From Thermoplasmata archaeon (GTDB lineage: Archaea; Thermoplasmatota; Thermoplasmata; Lutacidiplasmatales; UBA184), in assembly GCA_027365105.1 (NCBI GenBank), contig DAHXNZ010000005.1, positions 27,892 through 91,891 on the forward strand: a stretch of DNA of 64,000 bases, in the 5' to 3' direction. Shown here piece by piece: positions 25,827 to 35,334 of this stretch (position 1 is the first letter of the stretch; each line of letters opens with the position of its first letter). Position numbers and translations under genes: made by a program. The notes under the pieces were generated by a model. That model worked only from the letters and a program-made list of their open reading frames with translations. It was not told where the DNA came from and searched no databases.

Positions 25827-26956
25827 GCCGCTCGACCTACGACATCGTGGTCCTCCCCGGGGATGGGACCGGCCCCGAGGTCGTCCGCGAGGGGGAAAAG
25901 ATCCTGACCGCTTTGGCCGAAGGGGGACCCGCCCCCTGGAGGCTGAGGAGCTTCCCCGGAGGAGCCCAGTACTACCAGAAGACCGGGCGGGAGTGGGAAC
26001 CCGAGGCCGAAGCCGCGACGCAGACCGCCGATGCGATCCTGCTCGGCGCGGTCGGCTGGCCGGGGATTTCGCTGCCGTCGGGCGACATCGCGGGCGCGGC
26101 GTTGGTGCTCGGCCTCCGCCAGCGGTTAGACCTCTACGCGAATGTCCGACCCTGCCGCCTGTACCCGGGGGTTCAGCACCGGATCAGCGGCACCTTCAAG
26201 CAGGTCTGGGAACCAAAATCGGTCGATATGGTCATCGTCCGGGAAAATACCGAGGATCTCTACGCCCCGTTCCACGGTCGGCTGCGCCGAGCCGAAGAGA
26301 CCGAACTCGCCATCGACACCCGGGTCATCACTCGCAAGGGATCCGAACGGGTCATCCGGACCGCCTTCGAAATTGCGCAGCGTCGGGATCGGGGTGCGCC
26401 CGAGGACGGGGTCCGTCGGGTCACCTGCGTCGACAAATCGAACGTGATGGAAGGCTGCCGGTTCTTCCGGGAAACCTTCGACCGCGTGGCCGCCGAGTAC
26501 TCGGGCATCGAGCGGGACTATGCTTACGTGGACGCCTTCACCCAGTGGATCGTCCGGAATCCCGAACATTTCAATGTGGTCGTGGCCACCAACATGATGG
26601 GGGACATCATCACCGATCTGGCTTCGGTGCTCCAGGGCGGCATGGGACTTGCCGCCGGCGGCAACATTGGCGACGGCCACGGGATGTTCGAACCGGTCCA
26701 CGGCAGCTCGCCCAAGTATGCGGGCCGAAACCAGGTCAACCCCTTTGCGACCTTCTTCGCGGTCGAGATGATGCTCCGCTGGCTCGGGGACCGGCACCAG
26801 GATGCCGGCCTGATCGGCCAGGCGGAACGCCTGGAGAAGGCCCTCGCCGGGAGCCTCGCCGATGGACGGGCCCGCAGCTACGATCAGGGCGGCCATGCGA
26901 CGACCTCGGAGGTCGGGGACCGGGTCGCCGAAGCGATCCGGGGGGTCCGCTCGTGA
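25823..26956 (+). CDS. Isopropylmalate/homoisocitrate dehydrogenase family enzyme
   Basis: NAD(P)-dependent oxidative decarboxylase finishing one elongation round. Motifs: IVVLPGDGTGPEVVREGEKI, VRENTEDLYAP, VTCVDKSNVMEG, NVVVATNMMGDIITDLAS and EPVHGSSPKYAG. The RENTED loop differs from the RELTGG of classical LeuB and is closer to homoisocitrate, isocitrate or tartrate/malate dehydrogenases, so leucine synthesis is not the only option. At 377 aa it is of family length. The start is a GTG (GTGA overlap with leuD-like); the stop overlaps the thiolase GTG. Confidence 0.87.
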   Translation: MSRSTYDIVVLPGDGTGPEVVREGEKILTALAEGGPAPWRLRSFPGGAQYYQKTGREWEPEAEAATQTADAILLGAVGWPGISLPSGDIAGAALVLGLRQRLDLYANVRPCRLYPGVQHRISGTFKQVWEPKSVDMVIVRENTEDLYAPFHGRLRRAEETELAIDTRVITRKGSERVIRTAFEIAQRRDRGAPEDGVRRVTCVDKSNVMEGCRFFRETFDRVAAEYSGIERDYAYVDAFTQWIVRNPEHFNVVVATNMMGDIITDLASVLQGGMGLAAGGNIGDGHGMFEPVHGSSPKYAGRNQVNPFATFFAVEMMLRWLGDRHQDAGLIGQAERLEKALAGSLADGRARSYDQGGHATTSEVGDRVAEAIRGVRS

Positions 26957-28137
26957 ACGGGCGGAGGGTAGCCCTGGTGGGCGGAGCGACCACGAAGTTC
27001 GGGATCCGGGCGGCGAGCTGGCCCGAACTCGTGCAGGAGGCCGGTGCGGCACTGTTTGCGGCGGTCCCGGGCTTGGATTCGGACCGGGTCGACTCCCTGT
27101 TCGTGGGGGCCGCCGAACCGGAACGGTTTGCGTTCCAGTCCCATGTGGCGCCCCTGGCGGCGGAGCAGATGGGGCTCAAGCCGTTCCGCATCCTCCAACG
27201 GACCGAACTTGCCTGCGCATCGGGCCAGTCGGCGATCCGGTCGGCCTACGCTGCGATCGCGTCGGGGCTCAGTGACGTGGCGGTCTGTGTGGGGGTCGAG
27301 AAGATGAACCTTCCGTCCATGGCCGAGGCCAACACCTCGATGGCGTGCGTCATGGACCGGCCATGGGACGGGGCTCACGGCGCGACCGCGCCCCCGTTCT
27401 TTGCGATGGTGGCCCAGCGCCACATGCGCGAATATGGGACGACCGAGGAGATGATGGCGGCCGTCTCTGAGAAGAATCATCGCTTCGCCAACACCAATCC
27501 CACGGCCCAGTTCCACGAGAAGACGTTCTCCCGGGAGAAGTTGCTGCGGCTGCCGTGGGTCGCTCCCCCGCTCCGCCTCGGGGACTGTTCCTCCATGACC
27601 GATGGTGCGGCCGCGGTCGTGCTGGTCGCGGAGGAGCTCGCGCCCGAGTTCACCGACACGCCCGTCTGGATCCGGGGAACGGGCCAGTATTCCGACTTTC
27701 ACAACCTGGCCCACGCCGGTTCACTCACCGAGTGGACCGGACTTCGGCGGGCCGCCCAGGAGGCGCTGCGGTCGGCCCGCCTGACGATCGACGATGTCGA
27801 TTTTGCCGAGCTCCACGACTGTTTTACCATCTCGGAGATCATCGAGTACGAGGCGCTCGGGCTCTGCCCGGCGGGCCAGGGGGGGTCCTTTGTCCTGGAC
27901 GGACAGGCCGACATCGGAGGGAAGCTCGTGGTGAACCCCCGGGGCGGGCTCCTGGGATGCGGGCACCCCTTGGGGGCCACCGGGATCGCCCAGGCGGTCG
28001 AGGTCGTCCAGCAGATGACCCACCGGGTGCCGGCCGCCCGCCAGGTCCCCCGGCCCGGGGTCGCACTGGTGCACAACCTTTCGGGCAGCGCCAATGTCCA
28101 CTCGGTCATGGTCTACAGCCGGGAGGCGGCCGCATGA
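26953..28137 (+). CDS. Thiolase, SCP-x/acetyl-CoA acetyltransferase type
   Basis: A 394-residue thiolase-fold enzyme. The nucleophilic Cys is in TELACASGQSAIRSAY, the His in ELHDCFTISEIIEYEALG, and the second catalytic motif is GCGHPLGATGIAQAVE, so it appears active. It starts with a GTG overlapping the dehydrogenase stop and overlaps the DUF35 start. The partner DUF35 protein makes an HMG-CoA-synthase-type channelling arrangement possible, but no HMG-CoA synthase is adjacent. A different thiolase lies at the left edge next to HMG-CoA synthase, so this one probably has another substrate. Inclusion in an elongation operon is unusual. Confidence 0.88.
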   Translation: MNGRRVALVGGATTKFGIRAASWPELVQEAGAALFAAVPGLDSDRVDSLFVGAAEPERFAFQSHVAPLAAEQMGLKPFRILQRTELACASGQSAIRSAYAAIASGLSDVAVCVGVEKMNLPSMAEANTSMACVMDRPWDGAHGATAPPFFAMVAQRHMREYGTTEEMMAAVSEKNHRFANTNPTAQFHEKTFSREKLLRLPWVAPPLRLGDCSSMTDGAAAVVLVAEELAPEFTDTPVWIRGTGQYSDFHNLAHAGSLTEWTGLRRAAQEALRSARLTIDDVDFAELHDCFTISEIIEYEALGLCPAGQGGSFVLDGQADIGGKLVVNPRGGLLGCGHPLGATGIAQAVEVVQQMTHRVPAARQVPRPGVALVHNLSGSANVHSVMVYSREAAA

Positions 28138-28688
28138 GCGACGCCTCGCTCCCGGCCACCTCGGGGACGCGTCCGAAGCCGCCCGGTCGAGCCGATGGTC
28201 CTTCGGCATCCCCCCCGTTCCTGCTCGACTTCTTCCCCTTGGAAGGGCCGGAGCAGACCCGGCTCGCCCCCTTCTACGCCGCGCTCGGCGAGGGCCGGTT
28301 CACCACGACCCGGTGCCGAACGGACGGGTCGCTTCACTGGCCACCGAGAGTGGTCTGTCCGTCCTGCCATCGGGAGGATCTCGAGTGGGTCGAACTCCCC
28401 CGCGAGGCGACCATCTACGCCTTCAGCACCGTCCTCGTCGGTGCGCCCCTCGGCATGGAGGCCGACCTCCCGTTCTGCGTGGGGCTGGTGGACCTGGACG
28501 GGGTTCCCCTACGCCTGTTCAGCCGGATCGCCGGACCCGTCTCCCCCGGACCCTCGATCGGTGATCGGGTCCGATTCGAGCCGTTCGATCTTCCGGATGG
28601 ACGGCGGTTTTACCGGTTCCGCGTGGTGAACGAGCCGACCGGGGTCGGGAAAGCCGAGCCCCCCAGGGACCCCTCCGCTCATCGGTAG
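28134..28688 (+). CDS. DUF35 zinc-ribbon/OB-fold acyl-CoA-binding protein
   Basis: A 184-residue partner of the thiolase. After a Pro/Ser-rich N-terminus comes FYAALGEGRFTTTRC, a zinc-ribbon remnant (Cys, then VVCPSCHREDLEW) and an OB fold (residues about 85-165; ATIYAFSTVLVGAPLG, FCVGLVDLDGVPLRLFSRI). DUF35 proteins hold the CoA pantetheine arm between thiolase and a downstream enzyme. The usual first CxxC is reduced to one Cys plus a His, so zinc binding may be altered. It is the last gene of the six-gene operon; the aglB promoter follows at once. Confidence 0.85.
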   Translation: MSDASLPATSGTRPKPPGRADGPSASPPFLLDFFPLEGPEQTRLAPFYAALGEGRFTTTRCRTDGSLHWPPRVVCPSCHREDLEWVELPREATIYAFSTVLVGAPLGMEADLPFCVGLVDLDGVPLRLFSRIAGPVSPGPSIGDRVRFEPFDLPDGRRFYRFRVVNEPTGVGKAEPPRDPSAHR

Positions 28689-28690
28689 GC

Positions 28691-28732
28691 TATTTATACA
28701 CGTCCCAGGTCTCGCGGCCTTCCGGTAGGAGT
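28691..28732 (+). promoter_or_regulatory. aglB promoter and ribosome-binding site
   Basis: TATTTATA (28691-28698) is a near-consensus box A only 3 nt after the previous stop codon. A leader of about 20 nt with AGGAG (28727-28731) precedes the ATG at 28741. Confidence 0.75.
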
Positions 28733-28740
28733 GGCCCTCG

Positions 28741-31700
28741 ATGGATTCGTCGCAACGGGAGTGGTGGCACCGTCACGGGTGGACCATCGGCCTGCTGGTC
28801 ACCGCCTTCGGCCTCGCCATGGCCATCCGGACCATCTTCAACGTCCCGGTCCTGGAGGAGTTCGGGAACCTCTACGTCTACGCGGGCGGCTCCGACTCCT
28901 ACTACCACTCGCGGGTGATGACCTATATCATCCTCAACCACACCAACCTGATCCTCGACCCGCTCCTCAAGTATCCGTTTGGGGCAATCAACCCCCGGGA
29001 GCCGCTGTTCGACTGGATGAACGCGATCCTCGGTCTCGTTTTCGCCCCGTTCTTCGGGGGCAACGCGAACGTGGCGGGCGCCTTCTTCCTGAACATCCAG
29101 GGCCCTCTCTGGGCCGCCCTCTCCGTCTTTCCGGTCTACCTGATCGGGAAGGAGGTCTCCTCGCGCCGGATGGGTCTCATCGCCGCGATGATCTTCCCGT
29201 TCTTCCCGGCCAGCATCGACTCGTCGACCCTGGGCTACGGAAACTATCTCTCGTTCTATACCTTCGTGATCCTGATTACCGTCTACGCCTACATTCGGAC
29301 CCTCAAGGCCACCGGCACGCGACGCTGGGTCGTGAGCTACCGGCAGCCACGGGAGATCGGGCGCGGGCTCAAGGCGTTCCTGCGGGAGGAACGGATGGCC
29401 GTCAAGTGGGCCGTGTTCACCGGGGTCTGCTTCGGTGCCCTCGCGCTCTCCTGGCAGGGCTACACCTACTTCGTCGCGGTCGTGGCCATCTTTCTGACGG
29501 TCGGGTTCATCATCGAACGGATCCGCCACGTCGATATGTTCGGGACGTACGTGGTCACTCTCATCGTCGGGATCATCGGGTTCCCGATGGCCTTCCCCTA
29601 CTACATCGTCCAGCACGAGTTCGCCGGCTGGTTCGACCTTCCGTTGCTCCTGTTCTTCGGAGCCCTGTTGCTGCTGCTCCCGTTCATGTTCATGCGGGAC
29701 GTCCCATGGGTCTTTTCAGTCCCCGCCCTGATCGGGACCTACGTGGCCGGCGCGCTGGTCCTGGCCATCTTTCTGCCCAACTTCTTCATCAATATTGTCA
29801 CGGGGCAGGGCTACTTCGTCAAGACCCTGATCTACTCCACGGTCGCCGAAGCCCAGGCGCCGTCGCTGGACCAGCTCGTGATCGGGTATGGCCTCGTCAC
29901 ATTCTACCTGGCCCTGGTCGGGGTCGCCCTCTACGCGTGGGGCTGGATCCGGGCGCGGTATTCCCGGATCGGCCTCGTCTTCCTCGTCTTCGGGGTCCTC
30001 TCGATCTACCTCCCGATCTCGGCGTCCAAGTTCTTCCTCATCGGGGCCCCGGGGTTCGCCCTCCTGGCCGCCGAGACCCTTCGGCGGGCGATCGACTATG
30101 CCGGTTATCCCGAACTGCGCCGGACCGTGACCCACCTCTCGGATACCCGCAGCCAGTTTTCGGCGTTCCGGAAGGCGCTCAAGCCCCGCCACATCGCAAT
30201 CCTGCTGATTGTGGTCGGCCTGCTCCTGCCGAACATCTGGATCTCCATCGATGCGGGGATCCCGGGCAACACCAAGACCCAGCTTTCCGAGCAGGTCTAC
30301 AACACCCTGCCCCCAGGACTCCAGCCGACCACCTCCTCCGCCTCCCAGAACATCTTCGGGGCGGCCGGCACCGAGCTCGACACGCCGAATCAGTATGACT
30401 CTGCCATGTACAGTTGGCTGGGAACGCAGGATACCCAGTTACCGATCCAGGACCGACCGGCCTTCATCAGTTGGTGGGATTACGGGTTCCAAGAGATGGA
30501 TCAGGGGCAGCACCCGGTCGTGGCCGACAACTTCCAGAACGGGATCGACCCGGGGGGGCAGTTCCTTCTGGCTCAAAACGAGTCGATCGCGATCGGAGTC
30601 CTGACGACGGCTCTCTTGTTTGCCGAAATGACGAAGACCGGCGGGCACACCCTGCCCGCCGCGCTGGCCGAAACGCTGCAGCGGGACGGGATTGATGTGG
30701 CCGAACTGACCCACCTCCTGGCCGATACATCGGCCGACTTCCGGACCGTGGTCAACAACCCCGGAAAATACCTTCCGGTCAACCCCTCCACGATGACCCT
30801 GGACAATGCGATGTACTTTGCGGTCTCCTACTTCCTGGCCGACTCCCTCCCGCTCTCCGGGGTCGCCCAGGTCTACAACGACGTGCAGGCATTCACCGGC
30901 TGGACGATCCGGTACGCCATGACCGACATGCGTCTCTTTCCGTTTTCGGGGTCCGACACCGGGATCTTCTACGCCCCGGCCGATCTCGTCGGCCGGGTCG
31001 TCAACTCGGTCGGCGTCCCGACGACGTTCTTCAATGTGACGGTGCTCGGAACCGATGGCAACACCTACCCTCTTGGCCAGTTGCCCGCGAATGTCGGCGC
31101 GGTCCAGTACAACATCAACTACTTCGCTCCATTCTACAAGTCGATGATCTATCGGACTTACATCGGCTACAACGGCACCGATGTGGGCCTCTCCGGCGGC
31201 ATCCCCGGCCTGTCCGGAGCCGCCGCCAGCTATCCGATCGAACCGGGCTGGATGATGCAGCACTTCCAGGTCGTCTATCAGACCGCCTACTACTGCCCCT
31301 CCAAGACGGAGGCCCAGACCAACTCGAACTGCTTCACCGCGATGAACAAGCCCACGGCGGTGAGCTTGGCGAACAAGACCGGCGGGGTGACCGACCTGAC
31401 TGCGAATTCGTACTTCAACGGCGGAGGAGCGATGCTCGAGTACTACCCCGGCCAGACGATCCTCGGTCGGGTTGTCCTCCCCGACGGTCAGCCGGTTCCC
31501 GGAGCCCGGGTGACCATTTTCGACAGCTGGGGGATCCCCCACATGACCGTCACCACCGGCCCGGACGGATCCTTCTCCCTCGTGGCCCCCCCGGGGAACG
31601 ACACCCTCAACATCACCACCGGGAGCTTTGACCCCTACACCCAGCAGGACTCCTTGAGCCTCAAGCGCGTCCCCCTCGACATTCCCGATGCCGTCGGCCT

Positions 31701-34700
31701 GAGCCTCAACGCGCCTCCCCGGCCGCTGACCGTGACGCTCGGCGCCGGTCGGGTCCAGGGGTTCGTCTACTGGAACTCCGCCAACAACTCGACCTACATC
31801 CCCACCACCGATGCCGTGATCCCGGGCGCCCAGGTGGTCCTCTGGGGAGGAAACAATACGACCCGGCTCAGTCAGGTGACCGATGCCAGCGGATCGTTTG
31901 ACTTCACGAGCGTGCCCCCCGGCAACTACAATCTGAACATCCTCTACGACGGCCAGAACTACACGGAGGCCACCCGGTTCGTCGGAAACGGGTCCACCGT
32001 CAATGCGACGACCGGTCTTCAATCGGCCAGCATCCGGGGCACCGTGTTGCTGAACGGGGTGGCTCCGGGCATCGGTTCCACCGTCACCCTCGGCAACCGG
32101 TCGGGCGTCGTCGCCACGACCACGGCCGGCACCAATGGCGCCTACAGCTTCAGCAACCTCGGGCCGGGAAACTACACCGTCCGCGCCGTCTCGGCCACGG
32201 TCTCGGGGTTCCAGTCGGCCGGGGTCCCGATCGAGATCCAGACCCCCGGCCAGTCGATCTCTCAGAACCTGACGGAGGTGGAGTATCAGAGCGTTGCGCT
32301 GCAGGTCCTGGCGGCGGGAGCACCGGCGGCTCACACGGCGGTCCGGTTCACCCTCCTGCCCTCGTTCGCCAACGCCTCGGCGTCGGTTCTCAGCCTTCAG
32401 GAAGGAGCCGCCAACAACTCCACGACGCTGTTTACCGGGAGCAACGGGGTCGTTCATGCCAGCCTGCCCGTCGGGAACTATTCCGTCTACGCCCTGACCA
32501 CGGTCCAGGGGGTGCCCTATTCGGGGTTCACGTCGATCTATCCCTCGGTTTCCGGGAGCCTGACCACCCTCTTCCCCCCGCTGACGCTCGCCCCATCGGT
32601 CACGGTCCACGGCACCGTCGTCCTTTCGGGGCCGATCTCGAATACGACGCGCACTTTGGTCGAGTTCTACAGCGGCCAGGGCGGCGAGGTTTCGACCTGG
32701 GTCCCGCCGAACTCCACTTCCTTTTCGCTATCGGTCCCCGCCGGGCCGTACACGGTCGTCGCCTGGCAGGGTTCCTCGAATCCTACTTCGACCTTGTACG
32801 CCACGATGCTGGCCTACAACACCTCCTCCGGAGCGCCGTTGACGTTGGCTCCGGTACCCACCCTGCGCTTCTCGTTCACGGTCGGGCAGTCCGCCTCCAA
32901 CTCGACGGTCGTCGTTCCCGCTCCGCGCGCCGCCATCACCATCTCAGCGGGAGCCGCCTCGGTGTTTACGCGGGCCACGACCGGGGGCCAGGTCACCGGA
33001 TACATTCCGTCGGTCCTGCCCTCGGGCACGACCTACTGTGTGTCGGCGGCCTCCTTCGCCTTCAACGCGTCCCAGCGCTGCGGGTTGAGCCCCTCGGAGC
33101 TCTCGGAGCTCACGGACCTCCCGATGACGTTGACCCCGGTGCCCGTGTCCCTTTCGGTCGTCGGGCTCCCCTCGGGCACCCCGGTCCAGGTGAACCTCAC
33201 CGCGGAGAGTTCCACGGCCGTCAGCCTCACCCTGACCGGGGGACCCACCTTCCAGTTCCTGGCGGCTCCGGGCGACTACGGCGTCGGAGCCCGGGCCCAG
33301 GTCGGACCGGTCACAGTGTATCTCCCCCCGGAGACCTACACGACCACCATCGCTCCCGGCGCCCAACAGGTGACTTTGACCCTCCTCGTCGTCCCTCAGA
33401 TCAACACCACCGGGCGTCTCATCCTGCCGGCGGGCCTTAGCCCGTCCAATGTCACGGTTGAGCTCTCCTCCCCGCTGGTCAACGTCACCGTCAACGGAAC
33501 CCAGTTCCTCAACGGATTCTATGCGGGCACCGGCAACTATTCGGTCCTGGCGATCGGGCGGTTGAACGGCACTCCGTATTCGACCCTGGCCAACATCACC
33601 GTGGGGAGCAACGGTCGGATTTCCGGACCCCTCAACCTGACCGCCGGGGGAGCGTCGGTGAGCGGCTCGCTGACGACGCTGACGGGCGGACTGGTCAATG
33701 CCACCACGTCCATCCTGTTCACGGCACCGAGCGGCGTGAACGTCCGAGTCTCCGCCAGCAACGGCCAGTATTCCACCATCCTGCCGTCACCGGGCGTCTA
33801 TCAGGCGAGGGTCAACGCCACCCTCCAGGTTCCGACGGCCAACGGTACCACCGCTGTGGTCTACTCGACGGCCCCGGGCTACCAGTGCACGGTTTCGAAC
33901 AGTTCTGCCCAGTGCAATATCCCGCTCGTGAGTCGGGCGTTGCTGGTCCCGGTCAACCTGACCCTGACCACCCTCGGGGCTCCCGGACCTGTCGCGGGAA
34001 CGGTACGCCTGATCAACCTCAACGACACCGCGTTGGCACCGATCGTGCTCACGACCTCGACGGGCCGGCTTTCGGTCCCTCTGGAGCCGGGGGTCTACTC
34101 CGTCTACGCCAACAGCTCGTCGGTCGGCCAGCCCCTCGCCCGCTTCCAGTACGAGTCGGTCTTCAGTTCCGGGGTTTCGAACATCAGCCTTTCCCTCCGG
34201 CCCGCCTGGGTCGATCTTATTCAGATCCACTCTCCGTCCAAGCTCGGGTCCAGCCTGACGGGCGCCCAACTCAAGGTCGAGGATTCGATGGGCCGGAGCG
34301 TAGTCTTTCCCCTGGTTTCCATGAACTCCTCGCTCGCGGTCGCCCTCCCTCCGGGGAGCTACACGATCTCGGCATCGGCGGTAGGGTCCCCCTACGGAGC
34401 CGCGGTCAACGCGACCGCATCGGCCCAGGTTCAGATCGTTTCGGGGAACCAAGCCACCCTGCTGACCTTGAGTTATCGGTTTACCGACTCCGTGGTCGGC
34501 CAGATCGTGGGCCCGAGTTCCGTGACGCTCCCGTACTCGGGCGGGAACGCGTCCTTCGGCTACGCCTTCACCAGCCTGTCGAACCAGCCGCTTTCATTGA
34601 CCCTGGTCGGAACTCCCTCCTACTGGGGATTCCACTTTTCGGCCGCCAACGTGACCCTCGGGGTAAGCGGCTCGGCACGGACGGTATCGGGGGAAGTGAC

Positions 34701-35334
34701 GATCACGGTGCCGTCAGGCACCCCGGTCGCCCACCCGGCCGTGTATCTGCAGGCCCAGTTCGCCAATGGAACGACCGAAGCCAGCATCTCCCCCACGATT
34801 GTCATCGCCCCGCACTCGGCGGCGAAGATCGGGCCCCTCCCGTCGGTGGCCCCCCAGGTCGGCCCGACCCGGGCGGTCCTGGCCCTGTACGTCGCGAACA
34901 TTGGGAACCAGCCGGAGAACGTCACGGCCAACATCGCGAACCTGGGCCACTTGGCTCTGCTGGGGTGGAGGGCCAACTTCCTCAACGCGGGCCGAGTCGT
35001 GACCGCTCCCATCTATCTCAACACCGGGGCGAACCTCACCCTCGATGTCAACCTCACGGCCGTCGGCCCGGCCTCCCGCCTGCCTCAGTCGGTCCAGGTT
35101 TCAATCACGGTGGCCTCGACCGGGGTCCAACACTCGCTGACGCTCGCGGTACCGACCGCGGCGGTGGTGGTGGGCGCCCCCAATGCGACCGTGATCGGGC
35201 CCTCGATCGGGACTCCTACGACCCCGCTTCCGTCCTGGGTGATTCCGGTGGTCTCCTTCATCCCGGCCCTGGCGCTCGTCGTGGGGGTCCTCACCTACCA
35301 GTGGAACCGGACCCGCCGATGGAGCCGCCGATGA
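28741..35334 (+). CDS. aglB: Giant AglB/STT3 oligosaccharyltransferase with extracellular beta-sandwich extension
   Basis: Transfers a lipid-linked glycan to Asn of secreted proteins on the outer membrane face. Residues 1-500 are a multi-helix domain with the first catalytic Asp motif GGSDSYYHSR (Asp near 52). WWDYGFQEMDQ near residue 578 is the sequon-binding WWDYG motif. From about residue 900 to 2160 follow carboxypeptidase-regulatory/Cna-B-like beta-sandwich repeats, for example GRVVLPDGQPVPGARVTI, then VPPGNYNLNI and GPGNYTVRAV, all rich in N-x-S/T. The protein ends in a membrane helix (WVIPVVSFIPALALVVGVLT) and a basic tail. At 2197 aa it is over twice the usual archaeal AglB (roughly 700-1000 aa). 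One unbroken frame; its stop overlaps the next start (ATGA). Confidence 0.93.
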   Translation: MDSSQREWWHRHGWTIGLLVTAFGLAMAIRTIFNVPVLEEFGNLYVYAGGSDSYYHSRVMTYIILNHTNLILDPLLKYPFGAINPREPLFDWMNAILGLVFAPFFGGNANVAGAFFLNIQGPLWAALSVFPVYLIGKEVSSRRMGLIAAMIFPFFPASIDSSTLGYGNYLSFYTFVILITVYAYIRTLKATGTRRWVVSYRQPREIGRGLKAFLREERMAVKWAVFTGVCFGALALSWQGYTYFVAVVAIFLTVGFIIERIRHVDMFGTYVVTLIVGIIGFPMAFPYYIVQHEFAGWFDLPLLLFFGALLLLLPFMFMRDVPWVFSVPALIGTYVAGALVLAIFLPNFFINIVTGQGYFVKTLIYSTVAEAQAPSLDQLVIGYGLVTFYLALVGVALYAWGWIRARYSRIGLVFLVFGVLSIYLPISASKFFLIGAPGFALLAAETLRRAIDYAGYPELRRTVTHLSDTRSQFSAFRKALKPRHIAILLIVVGLLLPNIWISIDAGIPGNTKTQLSEQVYNTLPPGLQPTTSSASQNIFGAAGTELDTPNQYDSAMYSWLGTQDTQLPIQDRPAFISWWDYGFQEMDQGQHPVVADNFQNGIDPGGQFLLAQNESIAIGVLTTALLFAEMTKTGGHTLPAALAETLQRDGIDVAELTHLLADTSADFRTVVNNPGKYLPVNPSTMTLDNAMYFAVSYFLADSLPLSGVAQVYNDVQAFTGWTIRYAMTDMRLFPFSGSDTGIFYAPADLVGRVVNSVGVPTTFFNVTVLGTDGNTYPLGQLPANVGAVQYNINYFAPFYKSMIYRTYIGYNGTDVGLSGGIPGLSGAAASYPIEPGWMMQHFQVVYQTAYYCPSKTEAQTNSNCFTAMNKPTAVSLANKTGGVTDLTANSYFNGGGAMLEYYPGQTILGRVVLPDGQPVPGARVTIFDSWGIPHMTVTTGPDGSFSLVAPPGNDTLNITTGSFDPYTQQDSLSLKRVPLDIPDAVGLSLNAPPRPLTVTLGAGRVQGFVYWNSANNSTYIPTTDAVIPGAQVVLWGGNNTTRLSQVTDASGSFDFTSVPPGNYNLNILYDGQNYTEATRFVGNGSTVNATTGLQSASIRGTVLLNGVAPGIGSTVTLGNRSGVVATTTAGTNGAYSFSNLGPGNYTVRAVSATVSGFQSAGVPIEIQTPGQSISQNLTEVEYQSVALQVLAAGAPAAHTAVRFTLLPSFANASASVLSLQEGAANNSTTLFTGSNGVVHASLPVGNYSVYALTTVQGVPYSGFTSIYPSVSGSLTTLFPPLTLAPSVTVHGTVVLSGPISNTTRTLVEFYSGQGGEVSTWVPPNSTSFSLSVPAGPYTVVAWQGSSNPTSTLYATMLAYNTSSGAPLTLAPVPTLRFSFTVGQSASNSTVVVPAPRAAITISAGAASVFTRATTGGQVTGYIPSVLPSGTTYCVSAASFAFNASQRCGLSPSELSELTDLPMTLTPVPVSLSVVGLPSGTPVQVNLTAESSTAVSLTLTGGPTFQFLAAPGDYGVGARAQVGPVTVYLPPETYTTTIAPGAQQVTLTLLVVPQINTTGRLILPAGLSPSNVTVELSSPLVNVTVNGTQFLNGFYAGTGNYSVLAIGRLNGTPYSTLANITVGSNGRISGPLNLTAGGASVSGSLTTLTGGLVNATTSILFTAPSGVNVRVSASNGQYSTILPSPGVYQARVNATLQVPTANGTTAVVYSTAPGYQCTVSNSSAQCNIPLVSRALLVPVNLTLTTLGAPGPVAGTVRLINLNDTALAPIVLTTSTGRLSVPLEPGVYSVYANSSSVGQPLARFQYESVFSSGVSNISLSLRPAWVDLIQIHSPSKLGSSLTGAQLKVEDSMGRSVVFPLVSMNSSLAVALPPGSYTISASAVGSPYGAAVNATASAQVQIVSGNQATLLTLSYRFTDSVVGQIVGPSSVTLPYSGGNASFGYAFTSLSNQPLSLTLVGTPSYWGFHFSAANVTLGVSGSARTVSGEVTITVPSGTPVAHPAVYLQAQFANGTTEASISPTIVIAPHSAAKIGPLPSVAPQVGPTRAVLALYVANIGNQPENVTANIANLGHLALLGWRANFLNAGRVVTAPIYLNTGANLTLDVNLTAVGPASRLPQSVQVSITVASTGVQHSLTLAVPTAAVVVGAPNATVIGPSIGTPTTPLPSWVIPVVSFIPALALVVGVLTYQWNRTRRWSRR

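Noticed and set aside
30439..32610. 723-codon minus-strand ORF opposite aglB
   Set aside because: Shadow frame with Gly/Arg/Asp-rich low-complexity composition.
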